From positions 85,563 to 149,562 of the forward strand of contig NZ_MXPU01000019.1 of NCBI RefSeq assembly GCF_002204185.1: DNA of 64,000 nucleotides, in the 5' to 3' direction. Positions 25,493-34,500 of this stretch are shown here, one piece after another (the stretch's first letter is position 1; each line of letters starts with the position of its first letter). The notes under the pieces were generated by a model. That model did not search any database, was not told the DNA's origin, and worked only from the letters and a program-made list of their open reading frames with translations. The DNA is from Rhizobium esperanzae (GTDB lineage: Bacteria; Pseudomonadota; Alphaproteobacteria; Rhizobiales; Rhizobiaceae). A program made the position numbers and the translations under genes.

Positions 25493-26088
25493 CCGCCGCA
25501 AAATCCGCAGCGCTGATTTCCTCCGCGAATCGGCATGCGCATTTGCGCCGGAAATGCCATCACAAGATTTGCCGCAGGACACTTTTTTGCCGCTGCGGCA
25601 TTTTCCTTAGCCGGGAACGCCCGCAAGTCATTGTATTTTCAGCGCTCCCCGGCTTTCCCCAATCTCCACAGGCGCATCCACAAGATGTTGTGGTTACCAT
25701 TCAATTAAAAACCAGCCCTTGACGGAATCAGCGGTTTCCAACTTTACTGTTCCTGGTGTTGCGGCGGCGACCGGACCGGAGGTACGAGCCCGGTTCCCTT
25801 TGAAAAACAAGACGCAGATTGAGGCTGTTGTGCCGGAACCGGCCCAGGCCAGAGAGGATTTCTGCGCGGTTTTCTGCCTCCAAAAAAAGTGACATCAGGG
25901 CTGGCGATAATAAGCTGTTAATACTATATTTAGTGTTTGCAGCCACCATCACCACAAGATACAGGAAGGACATCTCCGGATGACACCCCTGTCACAATAC
26001 GGAAACGAGACTGGCTGCACGACGACAATGTGCCGCCGGATAGGAAATTTGCGCCCTGGGGACGGGCGCCAACGCGAGGTCAAGAACT
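25493..26088. other. Long leader region of nrdJ
   Basis: 596 bp with no convincing gene. It ends with the nrdJ start and includes a NrdR box at 25921-25936 and a possible sigma-70-like promoter around 25717-25746 (CTTGAC ... CTTTAC). I looked for a cobalamin riboswitch and did not see its conserved elements. Confidence 0.6.
25921..25936. promoter_or_regulatory. NrdR box upstream of nrdJ
   Basis: ATACTATATTTAGTGT matches 14 of 16 positions of the NrdR consensus acaCwAtATaTwGtgt. NrdR is the dATP/ATP-sensing repressor of ribonucleotide reductase genes. NrdR boxes commonly come in pairs about 31 bp apart, and I found no clear second box. Confidence 0.75.
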
Positions 26089-29000
26089 ATGCGCATCGAA
26101 CGTCGTTTCACGAAAGCCGGCCAAGGCGCCTATGCGGATATCGAATTCCGCAAGGCGACGAGCGAGATCAAGAACCCGGACGGGTCAATCGTCTTCCGCC
26201 TCGAGAATATCGACGTTCCCGCGCAGTTCTCCCAGGTCGCGACCGACGTTCTGGCGCAGAAGTATTTCCGCAAGGCCGGTGTTCCCACCCGGCTGAAGAA
26301 GGTCGAGGAAAATGACGTTCCCTCCTTCCTGTGGCGCTCCGTTCCCGACGATGCCGCGCTGAAAACCCTGCCCAAGGACGAGCAGACCGGCTCCGAGATC
26401 GATGCGCGCCAGGTCTTTGATCGTCTCGCCGGCACCTGGACCTATTGGGGCTGGAAGGGCGGCTATTTCTCTTCGGAAGAAGATGCTGCCGCCTTCAAGG
26501 ACGAGCTTGCCTATATGCTCGCCACCCAACGCGTCGCCCCGAACTCGCCGCAATGGTTCAACACCGGCCTGCACTGGGCCTATGGCATCGATGGCCCCGG
26601 CCAGGGCCATTTCTACGTCGATCCCTTCACCGGCAAGCTGACCAAATCCAAGTCGGCCTATGAACATCCGCAGCCGCATGCCTGCTTCATCCAGTCGGTC
26701 GAGGACGATCTCGTCAACGAAGGCGGCATCATGGATCTCTGGGTGCGTGAAGCGCGCCTGTTCAAATACGGCTCCGGCACTGGCTCCAATTTCTCGATGC
26801 TGCGCGGCGAAGGCGAAAAGCTTTCCGGCGGCGGCCGCTCCTCCGGCCTGATGAGCTTCCTGAAGATCGGCGACCGCGCCGCCGGCGCTATCAAATCGGG
26901 CGGCACGACGCGCCGCGCCGCCAAGATGGTGGTCGTCGACATCGACCATCCCGATATCGAGGAATACATCAACTGGAAGGTCAAGGAAGAGCAGAAGGTT
27001 GCGGCTCTCGTCACCGGCTCCAAGATTGTCGCCAAGCACCTGAAGGCGATCATGAAGGCCTGCTTCAATTGCGAAGGCGATAACGGCGATTGCTTCGACC
27101 CGGCCAAGAACCCTGCCCTGAAGCGCGAGATCCGCGCCGCCAAGAAGGACCAGGTTCCTGAAAACTACGTCCAGCGCGTCATCCAGTTCGCCCGCCAGGG
27201 CTACAAGGACCTCGAATTCAAGACCTACGACACGGACTGGGATTCGGAAGCCTACCTCACGGTATCGGGCCAGAACTCCAACAACTCCGTCTCGATCAAG
27301 GACGACTTCCTGCGCGCCGTGGAAAATGACGGCGAATGGAAGCTGACCGCCCGCAAGGACGGCAAGGTGATGAAAACGCTGAAGGCTCGCGATCTCTGGG
27401 AAACGATTTCCTACGCCGCCTGGGCGTCGGCCGATCCGGGCATCCACTTCAACACGACGATGAACGACTGGCACACCTCGCCGGCCGGCGGCCCGATCCG
27501 CGGCTCGAACCCGTGCTCGGAATACATGTTCCTCGACGACACGGCCTGCAACCTTGCCTCGCTGAACCTCCTGCAGTTCAAGGACAAGGCCACCAAGCGC
27601 ATCAATATCGGCGACTACGAACACGCCGTTCGCCTGTGGACCGTCGTGCTCGAAATATCGGTGATGATGGCGCAGTTCCCGTCGAAGCGCATTGCCGAAC
27701 TCTCCTACGAATACCGAACGCTCGGCCTCGGCTACGCCAATATCGGCGGCCTGCTGATGTCGTCGGGCATCCCTTATGACTCGGCCGAAGCCCGTGCCAT
27801 TGCCGGTTCCCTGACCGCGATCATGACCGGCATCTGCTATGCAACCTCGGCCGAAATGGCTGCCGAGCTCGGGCCCTTCCCGAACTTCGCGCCGAACCGC
27901 GAGAGCATGCTGCGGGTCATCCGCAACCATCGCCGCGCTGCTTACGGCGAAACCTCGGGCTATGAGGCCCTGTCGATCGACCCGGTCGCGCTGATCCATT
28001 CGGAAAATCCGGATCAGGATCTTGCCGCCCATGCCAAATCGGCCTGGGACAAGGCACTCGAGCTCGGCGAGAAGCATGGCTATCGCAATGCCCAGGTCTC
28101 GGTGATCGCGCCGACCGGCACGATCGGCCTCGTCATGGATTGCGACACGACCGGCATCGAGCCGGACTTCGCCCTCGTCAAGTTCAAGAAGCTCGCCGGC
28201 GGCGGCTACTTCAAGATCATCAACCGCGCCGTGCCGGAAGCGCTGCGCACGCTCGGCTATTCCGAAAGCCAGATCGCCGAAATCGAAGCCTATGCCGTCG
28301 GCCACGGCAATCTGAACCAAGCGCCGGCAATCAACCCGTCGACGCTGAAGGCGAAGGGCTTCACCGATGAGAAGGTGGAAGCCGTCAACGCTGCGCTGAA
28401 GAGCGCCTTCGACATCAAGTTCGTCTTCAATCAGTGGACGCTCGGCGCCGACTTCCTGAAGGAGACGCTGAAGGTTTCCGACGAGCAGCTCGCCGACATG
28501 AGCTTCAACTTGCTCGACCACATCGGCTTCTCGAAGAAGGACATCGAAGCCGCCAACATCCATGTCTGCGGTGCGATGACGCTGGAAGGCGCGCCCTTCC
28601 TCAAGGCAGAGCATCTGCCGGTCTTCGATTGCGCCAATCCTTGCGGCAAGATCGGCAAACGCTATCTCTCCGTCGAAAGCCATATCCGCATGATGGCGGC
28701 TGCCCAGCCCTTCATCTCGGGCGCGATTTCCAAGACGATCAACATGCCGAACGAGGCGACCGTCGAGGATTGCAAGAACGCCTACATGCTGTCCTGGAAG
28801 CTCGGCCTCAAGGCCAACGCCCTCTATCGCGACGGCTCGAAGCTGTCGCAGCCGCTCAACGCCTCGCTGATCGAAGACGAGGACGACGAGGATGCGCTGG
28901 AGGAACTGCTGCAGGCGCCGGTCGCAGCCCAGGCCGTGACCGTCACCGAGAAGATCATCGAGCGGGTGATCGAACGGGTTTCGCGCGAACGTGAGAAGCT

Positions 29001-29901
29001 GCCGAACCGCCGTCAGGGTTATACCCAGAAGGCCGCCGTCGGCGGACACAAGGTCTATCTCAGAACCGGCGAATTCGGCGACGGCCGCCTCGGCGAGATC
29101 TTCATCGACATGCACAAGGAAGGGGCTGCCTTCCGTGCGATGATGAACAACTTCGCCATCGCCATCTCGCTCGGCCTGCAATATGGCGTGCCGCTCGAGG
29201 AATATGTCGAGGCCTTCACCTTCACCAAGTTCGAGCCGGCCGGCATGGTCATCGGTAACGATGCGATCAAGAACGCCACCTCGATTCTCGACTATGTCTT
29301 CCGCGAACTGGCCGTCTCCTATCTCGGCCGTCATGACCTCGCCCATGTAGACACGTCGGATTTTTCGAACACGGCGCTCGGAAAGGGCATCCAGGAAGGC
29401 AAGACCAACCTGCTCTCCACCGGCTGGACCCGTGGCTACAAGCCGACGCTGGTTTCCGGCACCGGCGGCGAACGCCAGGCGGGCGAACCCAAGGGTGCGG
29501 CCACCGCGGCCCCTGCCCGCGCCGCTTCCACCGGCACCGTCACCGCCTTTGCAGGTGCCGCGGCCCGCAAGCTGGAGCCGACGGTTGCCGTCTCCACCTC
29601 CGAAATCGTCGCCTTCAAGCGCGATTACGAGGAACGCGCCAAGGAACTGGCCGAAGAGATCGCCGAAGAGGTGAGCGAGGAAATCACCAGCGACGCCACT
29701 GCCCTCTTCTCCGACAAGGCGGCAGCCGACGCGGCAACCGCCAAGACCGAAGCCAAGAAGGTGGAAGCCGAACGCCGCCAGCGCTCGATCATGCAGGGCT
29801 ATACCGGCAACATGTGCTCGGAATGCCAGAACTTCACGATGGTGCGGAATGGCACCTGCGAGAAGTGCGACACGTGCGGTGCGACGAGCGGCTGCAGCTG
29901 A
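26089..29901 (+). CDS. nrdJ: Adenosylcobalamin-dependent (class II) ribonucleotide reductase
   Basis: 1,270 residues, the usual size for rhizobial NrdJ. Active-site features are the NPCSEYMFLDDTACNLASLN segment and a C-terminal redox tail with NMCSECQNF and EKCDTCGATSGCS cysteines. The enzyme reduces ribonucleotides to deoxyribonucleotides, so it is essential when it is the only reductase, and makes DNA synthesis depend on cobalamin. A low-complexity Ala/Lys/Glu region (residues about 1150-1230) precedes the tail. A GAGGT ribosome site lies upstream of the ATG and a NrdR box lies 150 bp before it. Confidence 0.96.
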   Translation: MRIERRFTKAGQGAYADIEFRKATSEIKNPDGSIVFRLENIDVPAQFSQVATDVLAQKYFRKAGVPTRLKKVEENDVPSFLWRSVPDDAALKTLPKDEQTGSEIDARQVFDRLAGTWTYWGWKGGYFSSEEDAAAFKDELAYMLATQRVAPNSPQWFNTGLHWAYGIDGPGQGHFYVDPFTGKLTKSKSAYEHPQPHACFIQSVEDDLVNEGGIMDLWVREARLFKYGSGTGSNFSMLRGEGEKLSGGGRSSGLMSFLKIGDRAAGAIKSGGTTRRAAKMVVVDIDHPDIEEYINWKVKEEQKVAALVTGSKIVAKHLKAIMKACFNCEGDNGDCFDPAKNPALKREIRAAKKDQVPENYVQRVIQFARQGYKDLEFKTYDTDWDSEAYLTVSGQNSNNSVSIKDDFLRAVENDGEWKLTARKDGKVMKTLKARDLWETISYAAWASADPGIHFNTTMNDWHTSPAGGPIRGSNPCSEYMFLDDTACNLASLNLLQFKDKATKRINIGDYEHAVRLWTVVLEISVMMAQFPSKRIAELSYEYRTLGLGYANIGGLLMSSGIPYDSAEARAIAGSLTAIMTGICYATSAEMAAELGPFPNFAPNRESMLRVIRNHRRAAYGETSGYEALSIDPVALIHSENPDQDLAAHAKSAWDKALELGEKHGYRNAQVSVIAPTGTIGLVMDCDTTGIEPDFALVKFKKLAGGGYFKIINRAVPEALRTLGYSESQIAEIEAYAVGHGNLNQAPAINPSTLKAKGFTDEKVEAVNAALKSAFDIKFVFNQWTLGADFLKETLKVSDEQLADMSFNLLDHIGFSKKDIEAANIHVCGAMTLEGAPFLKAEHLPVFDCANPCGKIGKRYLSVESHIRMMAAAQPFISGAISKTINMPNEATVEDCKNAYMLSWKLGLKANALYRDGSKLSQPLNASLIEDEDDEDALEELLQAPVAAQAVTVTEKIIERVIERVSREREKLPNRRQGYTQKAAVGGHKVYLRTGEFGDGRLGEIFIDMHKEGAAFRAMMNNFAIAISLGLQYGVPLEEYVEAFTFTKFEPAGMVIGNDAIKNATSILDYVFRELAVSYLGRHDLAHVDTSDFSNTALGKGIQEGKTNLLSTGWTRGYKPTLVSGTGGERQAGEPKGAATAAPARAASTGTVTAFAGAAARKLEPTVAVSTSEIVAFKRDYEERAKELAEEIAEEVSEEITSDATALFSDKAAADAATAKTEAKKVEAERRQRSIMQGYTGNMCSECQNFTMVRNGTCEKCDTCGATSGCS

Positions 29902-30389
29902 GCAGGCTTGCGGTTCTGCAGTGTCTGTTGAGAAATCGAAGCTAGGTCTGGCTAAAAGCCTCTGAAATTGGCCATTTCCGACAGAAGAAATGGCCAACCC
30001 GTCCGGACACTAAAAAGTGCGCGGACGGTGGCCCGTTTTGCGAATTCGCAGCGAATAGCCTCCCTGCATCAGCCTGCGATCTGCGGTATCGAAATGGGTT
30101 GATGCCTGCCCGAAGACCTGCTGCGGTTCTCCTCGCAGATCGGAACTCAGGACGACGTCCAGAGTTCGTCTGCGAGGTGGAGCTTAATTCGATTTCGGAC
30201 AAGACGCGTTCCAAGCTCGATTGAACAGCGTCATGCCGAAATCCGCAGGATGCTCAAGTTCGCAAAGGCAGGACGAAACGACTGACCTCCCAGTGACATC
30301 CGCCTAGTTTGCGAGCTGTATCGAGGCCCTTCATGCCCCAGGAGGCAACAGCAACGAAGCTTAACCGAGGACATCGGCCTCGCAATAAA
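29902..30389. other. Intergenic region with one stem-loop
   Basis: 488 bp between nrdJ and the SixA-like gene. No supported gene is seen; several short frames are open but without ribosome sites. It holds the stem-loop at 29968-29997. Confidence 0.55.
29968..29997. terminator. Stem-loop after nrdJ
   Basis: Eleven-bp stem TTGGCCATTTC/GAAATGGCCAA with an 8-nt loop, 67 bp after the nrdJ stop. No U-run on the plus strand. Likely 3' end structure or terminator. Confidence 0.5.
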
Positions 30390-30926
30390 ATGACCCCGAA
30401 ACCAATGCTGTCGAAACACCGCCTCATCCTTCTGCGCCATGCCAAATCCGCCTGGCCCGACGGTGTGGCCGACCGTGAACGGCCATTGGCGGATCGCGGG
30501 CGCAAGGCAGCACCCGTCATCGGCACCTATATGGTGCGCGAAAAGCTGATCCCCGATCTCGCCCTTGTCTCGCCGGCCCGCCGGGCGCAGGAAACATGGA
30601 AGCTCATCCGCCGGGCCCTTTCGAAAAAGGTCTCCGAACGCGAGGCGCCGGATATCTACGAGGTGTCGGCCGATCGCATCCTCGATGTGATCCGAACCGT
30701 CGAACCTGGTGTCCGCACGCTGCTCATCGTCGGCCACAATCCCGGCATGGAGAATGCGGCCTCGCTGATCGCGCCGGACGGTGATGCCGATGCCGTGGGA
30801 CGCATGCGGGAGAAGTTCCCGACGGCGGGACTCGCCGTCATCGACCTCGATCTCGACGGATGGGACGAGATTGCGGCGGGCACCGGTTATCTCGAGCGGT
30901 TCGTAACGCCGGGATCTTTGGGATAA
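30390..30926 (+). CDS. SixA-like histidine phosphatase
   Basis: 178 residues. The catalytic RHG-type motif reads LRHAKSAW near residues 16-23 and the second histidine is in VGHNPGMENAA. This is the SixA branch of histidine phosphatases, short proteins that in E. coli remove phosphate from histidine-phosphotransfer domains. The start ATG at 30390 is not supported by a strong ribosome site; an ATG at 30405 is equally possible. It stands alone. Confidence 0.85.
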   Translation: MTPKPMLSKHRLILLRHAKSAWPDGVADRERPLADRGRKAAPVIGTYMVREKLIPDLALVSPARRAQETWKLIRRALSKKVSEREAPDIYEVSADRILDVIRTVEPGVRTLLIVGHNPGMENAASLIAPDGDADAVGRMREKFPTAGLAVIDLDLDGWDEIAAGTGYLERFVTPGSLG

Positions 30927-31567
30927 TAAAGCCACTTTCCGGTTGAATTGGCGAATGGGCCACGATCCTGATTCTGTCCGCGCCGTTTCCGAACGCGCGG
31001 CTTTCGTCCGGCCAGTACTTACCTCAAGCAGCGCACGGCCGATCGGCTCGTTGACTGCCCATTCGATGGGAATTTCAGGGACAACCCACAATGTTCGGAC
31101 AAGATAGGCAGCCTCCAGCAGCGCAGCGAATATTCGCTCGTTCGATCGTCAACAACCGCTCCGATTAGAATTATCGCGTTTCATCACACCCCTTGGTAAT
31201 CAACGCTTCAATGTTCGCCGCTTCCCGCCGCGCGTGATTCTTTACTTCGACCGCTAACATCAGGGTGGACCGTTCGGAATGATCACGACAACATCGAACT
31301 GGCGGCATCGAGTTTCACGTTCCAGCCCACATCAGCTGTTGGCATGCGCTCCGGTTCATGGCGGCGACGATCATTTCGAAGTAGGCATCTTCTGAGATCA
31401 TCTAGTTCTATCCTGGACTTGCTTCGGATCCGGCGAACTCTGACGGGAGCGTCACTAGTCGATGCCAATGCTCAAAACCCGACAATCAGGATCGGGCACC
31501 ATCGCGGAGCCGGGCTTGAATTCGATGCTCCGCCCGGCGATCACCCGCAACTTCTGGGCTCGACACG
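30927..31567. other. Intergenic region before the helicase-nuclease gene
   Basis: 641 bp with no supported gene. It separates a housekeeping gene from the 3' end of the large helicase. No clear integrase, tRNA or direct-repeat boundary is visible here. Confidence 0.5.
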
Positions 31568-34500
31568 TCAACTGAAATGGAGCGCGCGCCCCTTGGCGAT
31601 GGCCTCCTCCAGCCGCCCGCGAGACGTGCCTGCAAGGCGCTCGACGCCCATCAATCTCGCAAGCGAGAGAGCGGGGTCGGCTTCATCGAATAGCCCAGGA
31701 TTAGACGTGACCAGCGCTGCAAGCTCAGCCAACGGTATGTCCGCCACCGGCCGACGGCTCTCACCGGCACCTACACGGTACGGCAACACTTCTGTGACCG
31801 TACCCCTCTTCCAAACGAAGTACCCGCTGGACTCAGAGGTTCTGTCGAGGTGCTTCAGATGAAGGGCGATCCGCTCGCGGATCCGTGCTCCAGTCCGGAG
31901 CCAGCCGTGTGCACGTGCGATCCTCTGAGCCAGAACATCTTCCTTCATCGGCGCTTCGGCTTCGATGACAGCATCGACCATGGCCTGAAGTGTGGCGCGG
32001 TAGGAAAACTCGAAGAAGTCGTTCGGACGCGACTTGAACGCCGTCAGGTCTGCGATGCGATACGTTAAGTCATTTGAGTGCGTGGCTATGGGAACTTCCA
32101 AATGCCCGCCAGCGCAAACCTCCTCTGGCGCGGCAGCGAACAGATCTTGAACAATGATGTTATAATCAGGATCGGCCGGAGATTCGATGGCAGCCGAATC
32201 GACACCATTGAGCGCAATGGACTCGCCATCCGAAACCTTATCGAGTAGCTCGGTTGGCCCCGTTTCAATCGGCTCGGCCGCCTGCCTACTTTGATCTAGC
32301 AACTCGTTAAGTGCGTGATGCAGACGATCGGCAGCGCCCTGTCGGTCGAACCACCAATCGGTCGACCAGACCCGGACGATATTCCACCCGAGCCCCCGCA
32401 GTACTTGCTCGCGGACCTTGTCGCGATCCCGAGCCGTCGCCGAGCTGTGATAAGTTGCGCCATCGCACTCTACCCCGGCAAGGTAGGCTCCCGACTTGTC
32501 GGGGTGCTTCACGCCTATATCGATGCGGAAGCCGGATATGCCGACCTGCGGCACGAGATGCCAACCACGCTTGGAAAGCTCTTCGGCGACAGCCTCCTCG
32601 AACGGCGACTCCAAGCCGCCGACCGACCCGTGATCTTGTGCGGGCAGAGCGATAGCACCACGGTCTGCAAAATCCAGGAACGTCTTCAGATGATGGACAC
32701 CTACGGCCTTGGTCCGCGCAGTGTCGATCTGATCTGCCCGGAAGCCCGAAAAGACTGACAGTTCCTGCCGCGCACGGGTCACCGCGACGTTCAGGCGTCG
32801 CTCGCCGCCGTCTCGGTTCAGGGCGCCGAAATCCATGCTCCTTTTCCCGGCCGAGTCTTCAGTGAAGGTGATTGAGAAGAGGATCGTATCACGCTCGTCC
32901 CCCTGCACGTTCTCAAGGTTCTTCACGATGGCCGGTTCAATCCTTTCTTCGGAGAAGAACCACTCCAGCTCCGGGCTTGCACGGCGGGCCTCGTCGAGGA
33001 AATCCTGAATCAGGGACTGCTGCTGCGCGTTGAATGTAATTATCCCGATTGTCGGCCGCTCGCCCTCTGAGAGCTTCAGCCACGAACGCATTCGCCCCAC
33101 CGCCTCGTCTGCAACGGCGCGTGCTTCGACCTTGTTGGTGCGGGTCTTGCCGCGATCGTAGATGCCGTTCGGTACAGGCCTCAGGCTAACCGCCCTGTCC
33201 TCCACCGTCGGCGAAGGGAAAGTGATGAGGCGGTTTTGGTAGTAGTGATGGTTCGAGAAGGCGATGAGCGACTCATTGCGGCTGCGATAGTGCCATCTCA
33301 GGTCGCGAACGGGGATCCCCGCTGTCTTAGCCTCGTCGAGGATGCTCTCGAGATCCCGTTCGTGTTCGCTGACATCTTCCTCCTCTTCGTTGCGCCCGAA
33401 GAAGTTCGTGGGCGGCAGTTGTTTGGGATCCCCTACGATGATCGTCTGGCGACCGCGGGCGATCGCTCCTACCGCATCCCAGGTGGTGATCTGCGACGCC
33501 TCGTCGAAGATCACGACATCGAACAGTGCTTGGTCTGGAGGGAGATACTGCGCGATCGACAGCGGCGACATCAACATGCATGGCGCGAGCTTTGAGAAGC
33601 TGTTGGGCATCCCGCCGATGATTTCCCGGATAGAACGGCTCGGACGTTGAAGCTCCATCTGATGCCGGAGCAGACCGAGTTCAGACTGTCTGGGAACGCC
33701 CTGCACAGGGGGAAGCCCATGCGCCAGAGAAGAAGCGACGCGCCCTGCAGCAGCCTTCCTTACGATGTCGTCGATATCCCGGAAGTCGGCCACCGCATGC
33801 TCGTGCTCGAAGCGGCGGAACTCCCGAAGAACTGGATTGGCATCGATCGCGAGAGGGAGCCACCACCGGGCGTACCCGAGATGAAACGCGGCCTCCGTTT
33901 CCGAAGAAGGGACTGCGCCATCTTCAATGCCTTTGATCAGCCCGAAGAGCCCCTTCGCTCCCGCCTCCTGGCGAACACGGCACCAAGCTACCCAGTCGCG
34001 AAGCACCTGACGGGCAGCGGCAAGATCGTTCAGCCGACGCGGCAACGACGTGAATACCTGGTCGGGATACACCGACGTGATATCCTTGCCCGACACCGAA
34101 GCGAACGCCTTCTCTGCCTCAAGGAAGTTGGAAAAAGCCGCCAGGAAGTCTCTGGCAGTTAGGCGAACCGATGCATCAGGGGATGCCGACGCCAGGACGG
34201 GCGCGATTGCCTGGGCAATCCCCCTCACCTCCTCGGCGGCCCTACCGAGCCGTATAAGACTGTCACGCACGCGCTGCGCTCCGGACAGCCTACGCTCAAC
34301 GTGCTCGACGTCCGTTTGCAGCCCTGCGAAACCCGATCGCTTGCCGGAAAGGAGGTTTGCCTGAATCGCGGCGGATTGTTGCTTCATTCGCTTAAGGTGA
34401 GTGAAGTCCTTCTCCGGGTCGGGTGTGCCGCCGTTCGAATAGGACTTCAGCAGCTTTCTCACGCGCCGCTTTCCAAGCCAGCTTTTTGGCCATATAGATG

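Noticed and set aside
25690..26088. Possible cobalamin riboswitch before nrdJ
   Set aside because: The conserved B12-box and pairing elements could not be found; only the NrdR box is supported.
26185..29997. 1,270-residue minus-strand open frame opposite nrdJ
   Set aside because: Its length coincides with nrdJ but it has no domain motifs, and NrdJ is unambiguous on the plus strand.
29980..30389. Possible short gene after nrdJ
   Set aside because: Frames are short, lack ribosome sites and resemble nothing I recognise.
30231..31091. 286-residue minus-strand frame opposite the SixA-like gene
   Set aside because: Shadow ORF; the histidine phosphatase on the plus strand is convincing.
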